Made by a program: the position numbers and the translations under genes
Part shown: positions 28,601-40,080 of the stretch, one piece after another
Layout: each line of letters begins with the position of its first letter
How positions within the stretch are numbered: the first letter of the stretch is position 1
Assembly: GCF_005239225.2 (NCBI RefSeq)
Contig: NC_133299.1
Coordinates: 4,282,967 to 4,346,966 of the forward strand
Direction: 5' to 3'
From: Populus alba
Taxonomy: Eukaryota; Streptophyta; Magnoliopsida; Malpighiales; Salicaceae
DNA: 64,000 nucleotides
The notes under the pieces: model-generated
What the model saw: only the letters and a program-made list of their open reading frames with translations
The model's database searches: none
Told to the model about the DNA's origin: nothing

Positions 28601-29835
28601 AATATATTATCTCTGTGTTCAACCAAGGTTTGATTGCAGAATTTAGAGGAATACTTATATTTGGTTTTGAACCCTTACAATGCAAAGAAGGGCATCCCAC
28701 TTCACAAAGTTACCATGTAAATGCGCTCGTTTTTTCCTTTTTCTTTGTTCTTTCAGAGGGTTAAAGTTGACGGGGAATTAAATCTTGACAAGTGTTTATG
28801 GCAAGGGAAAAAGACATTGACAAGTGTTCTTGCTAGGGGTCCTCTTACAATGACATTACAATGACAGTCTTAGTCATTTTGTTACCAACTATTGTCCGAA
28901 GGAGTGGATAGGGTATGAGGTCACCCATAATACATTCGAAAACCTGGAAGATGGTTAGAAAAAAAAAAAAATTTACCCTAACTTATCATGTTCCCAATCC
29001 TGCTTACATTCCACTCATGTCATGTCCAATTTGTCCTGTCCTTGTTACCGTCTTTGTTTCTGTGGTACCTGATCGACTGTCTAATTTTGTCAGCATCTCA
29101 GTGATTTACCTTTGAAACATGCATAATGAGGAATTCGTGGGCGTTCAGTTGAGGCTCGTAGCTAGTCCTAGTAGCCTTTTAGCCTTTTTCTCGACATTTT
29201 GATGGCTTCCCTGGTAAGATATTGAGAGCAAAATGATGAAGGTAAAGGCAATGGGGCAACACTTCAATGATGAAAGTTCCACAAATTATTATTTTTTCCT
29301 CTATCTACTAGGTGTCCAATCCTCCTCCAGGGCTATGTATATAGTCTGCTGTCTGGTGTATGTTATTGATTAAAAAGAAAAAAACACTCTTTTCTTTTAT
29401 TAAAACCTCTAGCTAGGTTTAATCTTTAGAAACCATCACCTAATCTGAAGTCATGAATATCATTGGATTAGGAGTGGATGGGATTTGTGATGAAGAGGAT
29501 TAAGTCACGAGGGAAATATATTAACAGAGGGCCTTTTGTTTTCTTTTGATGAAATTGTCCTAGAGTTCTATTATTACTACCCTCAATCCAGGATAAACAC
29601 GTTTTCCTCTGAGTGGGTTTCTCATATCTAATAAATATGATTTTTCTTTTTTTGTAATCTACTTATTACAAAACTTTCCAGGTTTACTCACCTGATCTTT
29701 CGATTATTTTTCCTGTTCGGATGTTACAACCTGTCTTCAGTAGGTGCTCGTTTTGACTCGATTCTCCAACACCCACTTTTCTATTTTCTCAAACATTTGT
29801 AGCTGTAAGTATATAATAAAACTTTACCTTAAAAT
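22641..29835. other. Long intergenic stretch, no supported gene
   Basis: I read this 7.2-kb stretch on both strands and found no reading frame with a recognisable domain and no RNA gene. It contains a (TG)n run at 23,015-23,033, a GC-richer block with two CACGTG-type cores at 24,390-24,640, and a 28-bp direct repeat at 24,644 and 24,708 (CTGCCTTGTTCCTCTTCCTT). There are several homopolymer T runs. The rest is AT-rich and probably made of old, unrecognisable repeats. Confidence 0.4.
23015..23033. repeat. (TG)n microsatellite
   Basis: There are about nine TG units in a row. This is a likely length-variable marker. Confidence 0.9.
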
Positions 29836-29949
29836 AGTTAGCATGACAGAGTGAAAGTGTTGGCATGACAAATAATGACAATTTATAATAGAATTCCGAA
29901 TACTTCAAATTTTAAACCGTGTATACCATTACTCTATTTTTATCTTTCA
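29836..29949 (+). repeat. 5' LTR of the 29.8-31.4 kb copia, internally deleted
   Basis: This relic aligns with both ends of the 269-bp 3' LTR but lacks its middle. It begins AGTTAGC where the 3' LTR begins TGTTAGC, and it ends in TTTCA directly before the primer-binding site. Confidence 0.8.
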
Positions 29950-30788
29950 TGGTATAAAAGCTTTGTACGACTAACGCCTTGTCTTTTCTTTCAAGCTTTC
30001 ACAGCTATCAAAACTCTCATAATGTCTTCTAGTTCATGCAACACTGAAAATATGCATAATCCTAATTAAAATCTTCATACTACTTCTTATATAAGCTATT
30101 ACTGAGAAACTCATTGGTCATAACTTTATGGCATGGAGTATGCTGCCCATGACTTTTCTTAATAGCCATGATCTTGTTGGCTATATTGATGACACAATTA
30201 AGGGTCCTAAAGAAACTATTTAGGATAAATCTAATATAGTATATACAATATGGTTCTAAAAGGACAATTGTGTTAAAAGTTGGATATTTGCTTCTATTTC
30301 AAAAAAAAATTAGTTGCTTCTCTTTTGTGGAATTAAAAATGCCAAACAAGCATGAGATTCTCTTTAGACCCGTTTTTCATCAGCTCATCCATAATTATGG
30401 GTTGCATTACTTAAGAGTAAAAATCAAATTCTTTCTCAAGATACTAAAACTTGTATTGTTTACATTGATGAAGCTATGTGTCTTGTTGATCAACTAATAG
30501 TAGCTGGCACAAATCTATGGATGATTGAGATCTTATTGCTTAATTACTAAGCTCTATTGGATGAATATGTTATTTCAAAACTTATGAATTGTTCTTACTC
30601 AATATCTAGTTATTTGGTGTAACATTATAGGAGCTATTTTCTTTACCTTTATTCCAATCTTCCATGCTAGGACAAAACATATTAAAATAGATTATCACTT
30701 TATAAGAAAAAAAGATTGTAAACAAAGATGTTCAAGTATATCATATTTCCACCGAAGATTAGATTGTAGGCATGTTTACTAAAGGGTA
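29950..30788 (+). pseudogene. gag and RNase H remnants of the small copia
   Basis: About 30,020-30,225 encodes a gag start (MSSSSCNTE; then, after stops, HDLVGYIDDTIKGP), as in copia gag proteins. About 30,668-30,840 encodes the end of RNase H (RTKHIKIDYHFIRKK and ISTED followed by a stop, then FTKGYTVLKN). Protease, integrase and most of the polymerase are absent, and stops are frequent. Confidence 0.75.
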
Positions 30789-30793
30789 TACAG

Positions 30794-31084
30794 TGCTAAA
30801 GAATAATATAAATCATATCTTGAGACCTCATTTAACAACTTAAAATTTTAGATTGAGATTGTTATTTGACATGGTATCAGAGTCTTGTTGACCAAGTGGT
30901 CGTGAGTTCAAATCTTACCATCCATATACATGTGATAAAAATTAAACACAAGGTAGTGTGAGCTTGTGCAAGTTTCAAGGTCAAAGGGCTTTTACTTGAG
31001 GGGATGTGTTAGAGAATAATATAAATTATATCTTAGGACCTCACCTAACAATTTAAGCTTTTAAGTTGAAATGATTTTTTGACA
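30794..31084 (+). mobile_element. TRIM (terminal-repeat retrotransposon in miniature), 291 bp
   Basis: Two 78-bp terminal direct repeats (30,794-30,871 and 31,007-31,084) bracket 135 bp with no coding capacity. TGGTATCAGAGT, a near-perfect tRNA-Met primer-binding site, follows the first repeat at once. A purine tract (TTGAGGGGATG) precedes the second. Both repeats end TTTGACA and start TG. A perfect 5-bp target duplication, TACAG, flanks the element (30,789-30,793 and 31,085-31,089). It inserted into the RNase H remnant of the copia and must use enzymes from other elements. Confidence 0.9.
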
Positions 31085-31154
31085 TACAGTTTTATGGTTT
31101 AAGTTATTGAATCCAAATTTATTGTCTGCTTATTGCCTATCAATTTGCAGGGGG

Positions 31155-31423
31155 TGTTAGCATGACAAAGTATGATAGTGTTAACATGAAAAATTATGAC
31201 AAATCACAATAAGAATTATAAATACTTTAAATTTTGAATTGTACAGATCTTTTAATTTATTAAGATAGTTTCTTAAACATCCTTGTACAACTAGATTAGT
31301 TGGATCATTTTGTGACTACAACTCTATAAATATACATGTATTTTCAGTGAGTAAGGGATTGAAAACCAACTCCAATACAATATGTTTTACCCGTGTTCAC
31401 CATTACTCTATTTTTATCTTTCA
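31155..31423 (+). repeat. 3' LTR of the 29.8-31.4 kb copia, 269 bp
   Basis: It starts TGTTAGCATGACA after the polypurine tract GCAGGGGG and ends TATCTTTCA. It contains TATAAATA at about 31,325, a plausible LTR TATA box. Confidence 0.85.
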
Positions 31424-34400
31424 AAAAATACATTGAAAAGAAAATGTGCCTTATTGCTTCATATTTGATCAAAGCATTGATATAGAATGAAATTAATCCA
31501 TATAGTTGTGGTTAATAGACAAGTGAACTATATGGACAACCTTGCAGAGATATTTATGAACCAATGGTAAAAGACTAAAATGAAAAGGAGGTCTAGTTCA
31601 TGCAGAGTGGTCAACCTGATGAAAAGATTCATAACTTTCAATTTAACCATTAAATGTGTTCATATTTTCTTTAGTTGTATCTAGTTGAGGTCTAGAAGAT
31701 CTTCAAATTAGACCCAAGATATGTTGTTCAGGCTAGTTAGTTTTGTTATTCTCTCTTTATTTCTGGATTTTTTTTGTTTGTTGAAGACTTTTATTATTAT
31801 TTTTTTATTTTTAGATTTCTTAGTTTGTTTAAGTCAATTTTATTAATTTGCAACTGAAGACTAACTTAAGAGAGATTTTTAATAATAAAATTTTGAATTA
31901 GAATTTTTGTGTAGCAACCTAATTTAGTAAAATTTTATGTTGTTCGTGCTGTTTTATCTTTATTGTATTATTTTTGCAGGAGAGTACGGATTGGGAGTAG
32001 TGAAGAACATGTAGCAAAAAAACAATGATACTTCCTCTAATCCAAAACATGAAAACACTTAAGAATGGAAAAAATCTTGAGGTATCAAACGTACAAATTA
32101 TTGAGTGTCCTCGCTAGCAATAGAAACCATCATGCAAATTATTGTCCTATCAAAACACCAACCATATGAAATACCAAAATTATGTTTTCTTTAGAATTTG
32201 TACATTGTTTTCACCAAAACCAAAATGGCACATCTTCACTCAAATAAAACGATGACCGAAATTGTCAATCAAATTATGTTTGGGATAAGGGACAGAAATG
32301 AAAGAGATACGACATCGCTGAATCCCTATGGCAGAGGATAATCTGGCGAGTAAAGCGTGGGTGAATGGATCACATCGAGCTGGTCGGGTTCCTGAAATAA
32401 AAATGGGTTCCCCTCGTAGATTCATAGCCTAGCAGATAGCATAGGTTACAGCAGATATCAAGCATAGACTTGTTCTTGGGAGGTTCTATAGCCACGTGAA
32501 TTCATTAAAGGTGTGTTTAGATCGGGGCCACAGTCAAGCATCAGCCCAGAAAAGATTTCATGGGCCAATCTCAACTTCACCAATACAAAATTAGATATTA
32601 ATGGCTGAAAAGGAAAGGAAATGAAAAGAAAAGATGGAAATCAAATTAAGTGTTGACAAATGCATGCCATGTTCTTGTATCCCCGTGATGTTAGTTGGTT
32701 CGGATTCCATTATGCTAGCCTATTATAGTGTTAAATAAATTATTGTGATAGAACAAAATCTTTTTAGATCTGAAATACATGCCTGGCTTTATTAATTTCA
32801 TTATACCAACTTAAGAGTTTTAATTATTGTATGAAGTTCGTTGAGTGATTTTTTATTATTATTGAATGCATGCTGTGTATAAATAATCCTAGTATATAGT
32901 TTATTCGTTATTATATTCAAAAATTAGAAAATAGATGTAATTAACTCTAAGAAGGCTCATCAATTCTTTATGTAATCAATAAAGAATATTCATACATTCG
33001 TCTTTCAAACAGCATGATCCTATGTTATAATTATCTTATATTGATTTAATTTATCAATTAAATAGTCATTGTTTATGTGAATATTTTAGCTTACAAATTA
33101 GACTTGAAGCGTGAATATCTTTTTAAATTTACAGTTTCAATTTCACATCCTTTTCTAATTCCTAGCTAGTAGGTGTACGTGGTTGGATAAAGATTTAAAG
33201 AGTGCAATAAGAACTTTAACTGTTGAAATCGATCCTCACAGATCCAAATTCTATCACCAGTTCTTTAATTTCCTTTTCTTCTGTCTCAACAAATTATTTA
33301 TACCCTATATATGATCCTCTCTTTAGTGAGATAAGAACGATAATTGATGATTAAATTAATTAGGAATAATGATTTAAACCAGAAAATATAAAATATAAAT
33401 ATATTGTCAACGAAAAGTCTAGTTCAGCCATCTTAATTTGTTGTTTAACGAGAAGAACGGGCTTTCATTTGGCTCGTTAAGGGTCTAAAACAGGCGAGAA
33501 CCAAGCTGAGTGGGGGATTTTCAATTGAATGATTGATATTCTCGAAATATTCTTAAGGAAATCAAATTAAATTGTAATTTAACATGGGTTGTAATAATCT
33601 TACAAAAGATGATGGATTATGTAATAAATAACCATGGGAGATAGTTGATTTAAGCCACACAAAGCTCCAAGCCGAAAGATTTGTGTGCAATATAATAACC
33701 TTACACCCTTGGTGTTCTTGGTCATGGTGATCATTATGAAAACCACGATAGGATGATTAAGCCCAGTGAATTTAGACAAGTATTGTCGTCGTGGCAGGAC
33801 CTTCTGAGATTGCATTGAAAGAGAGGTGGGGGGCCGTATCATAGAAATTGGACTAAGTCTTCTCGATATTGCTCTCTACAGACGATTGTTCTTGCAAAAT
33901 CTAATTGTCGGATCGCGAAAGTATTATCCTTAGCAGCAACGAAGATGTTTTGATCATGTAATGATATATATTTGGTCTAAAAGTCTATGTATAATCACGA
34001 ATTCTTTTGAGAATGGGAGTTATAACCACCAATATTGCACCATTAATAATTTAGCGATTTATAAATGGTCGTGCGACAAGTCTCTCCCCCAACTCAGGGT
34101 GTTTCCCATCCACAATAATATTACAATAGACAATGATATTTATTGGATTTTAGAGAAATAGCATGGCACTTACAAATTATAATTTTCTTCTTTACGGCTT
34201 GATTATTGTTTCGAGATTAAAAACATATGAAATTATTTTAAAAAAGTAAATTTATTTTATACTTTAGCCTCCATCATTTAAACCAATATAGTGAAACTCT
34301 ATCATTTTTATCTAGAAAACAATAAGTAAATACAAATGTAATAAATGAGAGCATGTGCTTAGGACTTGCATCAATTTTGCAGTACACAAAGTAGGATATG

Positions 34401-37093
34401 GTGATGAGAAAGAAGTGGTGGTAGTTTGGTGACTTTGGATCCTAATTGTTGATTCCCTTTCTAGCTAGCCGATCGAGCACTCTAGCTAGTGCACCGTCCT
34501 TCTCATAAAAACTGTGTCATGATAAAGTACCCTCCAATAAGTCACGTGGAGTCGAGGGGTGTCAAATGTCAATTACCCTCCCCACCAACTTTCGATTAAA
34601 AAAAAAAAACTAAGGTATTAATAGGGTTTTTTTTTTTTTTGTAATGAACGTTTTGATAGTTAATTTGGAGTAAAGTAGAGAAGTAAGATAATTAGTAATA
34701 AAATTGATTCATTAACAAATTAAAGATGTTCATTTTATGAATCCAAGATGACATAATACAATGGTAGCTAAAGATTTTCATCTCCTTCTTAATCAATGAT
34801 TTCGTTTAAGTTTTTAATATGTGTTTGGATAAAAGATTGTTTTAGTTTTTTTAACGAAATTCTCATAAAAAAACATGTTTTTTAAGTTTTTAAAGGTATA
34901 ATTTGAGCTTTAATGATATTGTACTTTTTTTAAAAAATCACCATATCTCCAAATCAAATATACTTTTAGACTTTAGCTTATAATATATATATATATATTG
35001 AGATTTTTCTTTATGTGTAGGTGTTGTGGGCACATTAAAATATGAAGTCGAGATAGATTTTTGATTGCCTCTCCTTTTGAAAAGAATAAAAATTAAAACA
35101 ATATTTGTGTTGAACACTCAAGCCAATATGTGTTTTTTTTATAAAATTAAAATTTATTTTTTTATAATTTCATATTTTTTTTGTATTAATGTAAAAAATA
35201 AATTTTAAAAAATAAAAAAATATATTAATATATTTATAAAAAAATATTTTAAATCATAATTATTAACACATTATTAAACACCTCGTACTGCGCTGAGTTT
35301 TATTGCTTGCTTGACCCTGTCTTATGTGGTAGCATGTCCTGGCTATGAACCAATGTGAAAACTCATTTAACTCCTTATACCAATAATATTTGGTTAGTAT
35401 TAGTTTTTTAATATAGTAATATTAATAAATAATAAAAAGGTAAAGATTTTATGTGATTCGGTGATGATGTCTTCCTCTACCTATACAAAAATTAATTAAT
35501 GAAAAATATTTTTCAATATACTATCATATATATATTGCCTCTATTATAAGAAGTGCCATAACTTTATAATATATTTTTTTAGACAGATTTTTTTCAAAAT
35601 AAAATATTTTCCTTGAGAAATATTTCTGTAAAAACAAACGGATCTTAAAGTGAACAAGAAAGAACCCATCAAACTAGCCATTCAAGAGAAGCTGCACTGA
35701 ACGAAGAGAACTTAAGCTTACGTTAATATTCTCCAACTCTTTCAATGGAAGCTGTAAATTTAACTTGAAGCCATCAAAATCTGTGTTGAATATGTGGAGA
35801 TCTTCCAACTATATATCGCAATAACATCCCATGTGCATTTGATACCGTATATAATAGATATATATAGCTAAAGAAAGGTCATTATCACAGAAGTAGGAGA
35901 AGATAATATGGAGTTCAAAACTTAATATATAGTCCAAGACTATTAGGGCACGCCCCGTCAGTCTTTCAGCAATAATTATCGTTGAATGACTGTCCTCCTC
36001 AGTTTAGAACACCAAGTTATCTCCATGTATCTCTCTTTGTTTCTTGATGAAATTCGGTAGACTTGCAGGATGGTGCTTCCGCGATGTATATATCGTTGGT
36101 TTTCCATATCTTTTGCACTAGGAAAGCCATTTATGGGCTAGGGTTAGGTATAGAGCCATGACTAAATGTTCTGAGGCTGTAAACACTTGAAAATAACATC
36201 TGCAATATAGTACACCCTTGGGCATGTGGGATTTGTTTTTGGTCTAGGGACTTTGAACATTATTGGAGGCACAAATTTAATACATGATGTGTACCTGATC
36301 TGAAGCAGAATCTTTATCTTTGATTATGATCTATAAAGTAAGAGTTGTCAATTGCTCTCTTGCACGCATGCAACCGTCAATGGTCCCAGATTGAATAACA
36401 CATGTAACGGTCAATGCTTCAAGGATGATGATATCTAAAGCCAAGCGATCTCCGTGTTCTGTTCTTTGTGGAGTCAGATTGAACACAAGATTGCCATCCG
36501 AGACTTCATTTTCAATCTGTTTCGTGAACTGTAAATGCTTGATGAATGATTGAAATCATGCTTGAACTTGACAACTCCATTGTTTAGTCACTTTCCAGAT
36601 CATGCATCTAGAGATTGTTACGTTTTTTCTGGTTACTGCTTTCTCTGAGTCCTAACAGTAATCGAACTGAGTCAACTCCTCCTCCTTGCACAGATTGTGT
36701 TAGCCGGTTGACTAACTGATGCAGTATCTGGAATTGCAGGAGTTTTCATACAATTAATTAGATTTTTTTATTTCTTGTGATAGTATGGTGTACTAAACAT
36801 GTTATCCACTATTGATGTGTATTTGGAATTAAAAAAGGGTTAATGATTTCAAATTGTTCATCCTTATGATCGATACTCTTAACCCGGAAAAAACCAATGC
36901 AGAAGCTAGAACTGTAGTCGCTTTCATATAATATTCATGATCTTTCTTTTAATAGTTTATTTACATAATATAGTATGGTGATATATAGTTAAATTTTAAT
37001 TATTTTTAAAAACAAGGATTTATTTTACCTAGATTTTTACTAATATTTAAAGGAATGCTACTACTGTTAAAAAAAATTACTTTGATATTTTAA
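31424..37093. other. Intergenic, no supported gene
   Basis: I find no recognisable coding sequence or RNA gene in these 5.7 kb. There is a (TA)n run at 34,983-34,999 and an AT-rich MITE-like copy at about 35,110-35,290. The minus-strand open frame of 61 codons at 32,240-32,425 (GEPIFISGTRPARCDPFTHA) lies in a less AT-rich patch but resembles nothing I know. Confidence 0.4.
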
Positions 37094-37389
37094 TAGTTTT
37101 ATAAAGATTTTTTTATATTTTTTTCTAGCTAAAACCAAACTATGGCTGTGGTAGTTATCTCTTGCCTCTCTTTTTTTTCCCTACGCTCACTAACCCTTAT
37201 CTATGGCTAACACCTATAGCTCGGCCTGTTTTATTTTAATCCAAACCCTATTTTACCAACGTGGGCCAGGTCTAATCTCTTAGAAAGGCTTGGAAAAGCT
37301 AGCCTAACCCATCATACAGGAAACCATAATTGAAAAACTCTATCTTTTCCCATCATCACCACCCACTAACTATTATTACGTGATCAAAA

Positions 37390-37600
37390 TCTTATTACAT
37401 ATTTTTCATTAAATTTTTTTTTTAAATTAAATATTTTTTAATATTTTTAAATTATTTTGATGTATTGATATAAAAAATAAATTTAAAAAAATAAAAAATA
37501 TATTATTTTAATACATTTTCAAGTAAAAAATATTTTAAAAAACATCATCTATCACATTTTAAAAACCTTACTTAATGGTAACATTTTTCAAGAAGCAAGA
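37390..37600. mobile_element. AT-rich MITE-like copy
   Basis: It contains the family core (TTTTAAATTATTTTGATGTATTG, split here as TTTTAAATTATTTTGATG and TATTGATAT) followed by an AAAAATAAATTTAAAAAA run. The same core appears at about 7,290, 35,150, 45,240, 49,160, 54,490 and 61,650. It carries no coding sequence. Confidence 0.5.
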
Positions 37601-38772
37601 GAAACACAAAAATTGGATAATTGATTTAATTTAATTAAATAAATTTAGTTAATTTAAGAATATGGTAAAAAAATAAGTAGTGATAATGAATAAATAAATA
37701 AAAAATCTAGGTCAACCTGGGTTTATAATTATAAAAACTCGATCTGACTCGACAAGTTATCCTAATAGAATGACTAGTCGTGCTTGCTAGTCCTGCTTAG
37801 AAGGAAAAAGTTCAACACTCAATGAACAATCCATGCGACCCGGATCTTGGCCAGGTTTCAAATCATAAAAACTTGAGCTAACAATTAGCCCGATCAAGCT
37901 CGGGTAACCCAGAGTAACCTGGGTGATACCAATTTTCTTTTATTTTTTTTAATAAGCTAAAAAATATACAGCACAGTGATAAGCAAAATAGAACGTCAAA
38001 AGATCCCTATTTCTATCTTTGCTGCAGCTCGCAGGCTAGCCCCATATCTAGCAAAATTCAATGATAACAGTGTCGTCCTTGATGTTTCCTAGGAGAATGG
38101 AGAATGGAAGAAATGGGTGGTTAACCAGTGAGAGAAATTGATCTTATATGTTCAGAGTGTGCTCTCCAAGGATTCTGATCCTCAAATTAGATGACCTGCG
38201 CGACAGTACAACCATGAAGAAAGCTATATTTGTCTTCAAAGTAACTAAAACTATTCACATATTTGCTCTGTAAATTTGGATAACAGTCAGGCAATGGCCA
38301 AAATCAAGCAGCAACCTTTGGCACTGAATTCTTGTTATTGCTATTTCAAAAATTGAAGATTTAAAGGATCACCATCTTGTATGCTAATTATTTGTGATGA
38401 GACGATTAGATAATAAAATGCCAAAACTGAATAAGTGAAGGAACAAAAAAAAAAGACCCATCCAATAGACTAGCTAGGCAAACGGTGCTGCCCTGTTAAG
38501 CATCATTTTCGTTTTAGTATTTTTCAAGGCTAAAATAGACTATATGGCCTGTTAGTCTATTTGGCCTGTTTTGTTTTCCGTGGTTGTCGTCGTCGTGATC
38601 AACAATAACAATAATAATTATTAATATTAACCAAAAAAAATTAAAAAGAGTTGATGTTTTTTTAAAAATTAAATTATATTTTTATAATTATTTTTAAACT
38701 CGTCAAGTTAATTAAATCATATCAAATCAATTCCTATACAATTTAATTTTTTTTAAAAAAAAAACATTAATA

Positions 38773-38815
38773 ATACATACATAAATACATACATATATAC
38801 ATACATACATATATA
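38773..38815. repeat. (CATA)n microsatellite, imperfect
   Basis: Ten or so CATA/AATA units stand in a row. Unit 2 does not have it at the matching place. Confidence 0.85.
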
Positions 38816-40080
38816 TTAAAAAAATTAATTTAACGCGATTTATTTTCTGCCATCTCTCACATAGGTCACGTCTAATGCTACTTTATTGTTTTCAGGCCAA
38901 TAATCGGTTTGCTTGATGACGCCAAGCCCAATTGGATCACAACCCGCCTTCAAATCCAAGTAATTATTATGGAGGGAGTAAAAGAAATATTTTTGTCATA
39001 AGAATTCCTTGCTCAGTCTTAAGGCTGGAAGTGAGGCCCATTTCAAATCTAGTTATTGTTTTTAGAAAAAATATTAATAATATTATTTTAGAAAAAACAT
39101 TGATAATATCTAGTTAATTTTTTATTTAAAAAAAATTAATTTCACCCCAGCATATTATTTGCCAATTAGTTTATGTCATCTCTCACATAGGTCAAGTCTA
39201 AGGCCCCTTCAATGTTTTCAGGCCGATGATTGGTTTGCTTGATAATGCCAAGCCCAATTTTAATTACTTCGGCTCATTTCTTGTTCATGAATCCCTTGTT
39301 CATGTCTTGAGGCCCATTTCAAATTCGAGCAGAGAACCAAACTGATATTATTCCCTTTCACATATGCTTATCTACATAATAAATCCATTCGACGTCCTTT
39401 GATCTTCATCCTGCTACCAGCAAAATAATTGTATTTTTACACCCCTCTTGTCAACTAATCATTTATAATATTTGAAAATTATGTTTTTTACATTAAGAAT
39501 AGTGTGGGGCAGTAACATATAGTTTTGTTAAACAAAACCTATAATATTTTTTTTTTAAAAGAAGAGGTGGATGATAGGTCATCCAACCCCTTAAAAATAT
39601 AAGTGTATTTTTAGAGAGTTAGTTCTCAATCTCTTATTGTCTTGAAATAAACTTGAAATACTATTTTTTATTTCATTAATAACTTATTATATGGACACGA
39701 TCCATTAACTAAGCAATGGACCAATCCAATAGAATACTAAGCAATGGGCATGATCCAGTAACAAGAAGTTGACGAGACCCAGCTCAAGTCAACGAGTCTT
39801 CTACTCCAACCAGAAAAGAAAGGGGAAAGTGTCTTCTTATTCACATGCTTATCTAATATCATCTGCACAAATAGAAGTAACTTTCCTTATGATCTTCTTC
39901 CCACCTCCTCCTTACAGATAACACCCTTCCTTCCTTTTCGGGCTTCTTTGAATTTTGGTATCCGATCTTAATGGGAAATCATTGTGTTCTGGATCTCGTT
40001 GGTTGATCTGTAATGTAGCAGTAAGCAGCTGTAATTATTTAATTAGCCGTCGTCGGTGAAGAGGTCAAGTTTCAGTTCAG

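Larger units (their letters stand above)
29836..31423 (+). mobile_element. Internally deleted Ty1/copia element with a nested TRIM
   Basis: The 5' LTR (29,836-29,949, with a deletion of about 150 bp) and the 3' LTR (31,155-31,423) share their start (GTTAGCATGACA) and end (ACCATTACTCTATTTTTATC, then TTTCA). TGGTATAAAAGC, a primer-binding site for initiator tRNA-Met with two changes, follows the 5' LTR. A polypurine tract (GCAGGGGG) precedes the 3' LTR. Inside are a gag fragment and the end of RNase H, with most of pol deleted. The TRIM at 30,794-31,084 sits in the 3' coding remnant. Confidence 0.85.

Noticed and set aside
30872..30930. tRNA-like or SINE-like reading of TGGTATCAGAG ... GAGTTCAAATC
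   Set aside because: The flanking 78-bp direct repeats, purine tract and 5-bp duplication explain it better as the primer-binding site and interior of a TRIM.
32240..32425. Minus-strand frame of 61 codons, considered as an organellar or gene fragment
   Set aside because: I could match it to no organellar or nuclear protein, and it lacks flanking coding sequence.
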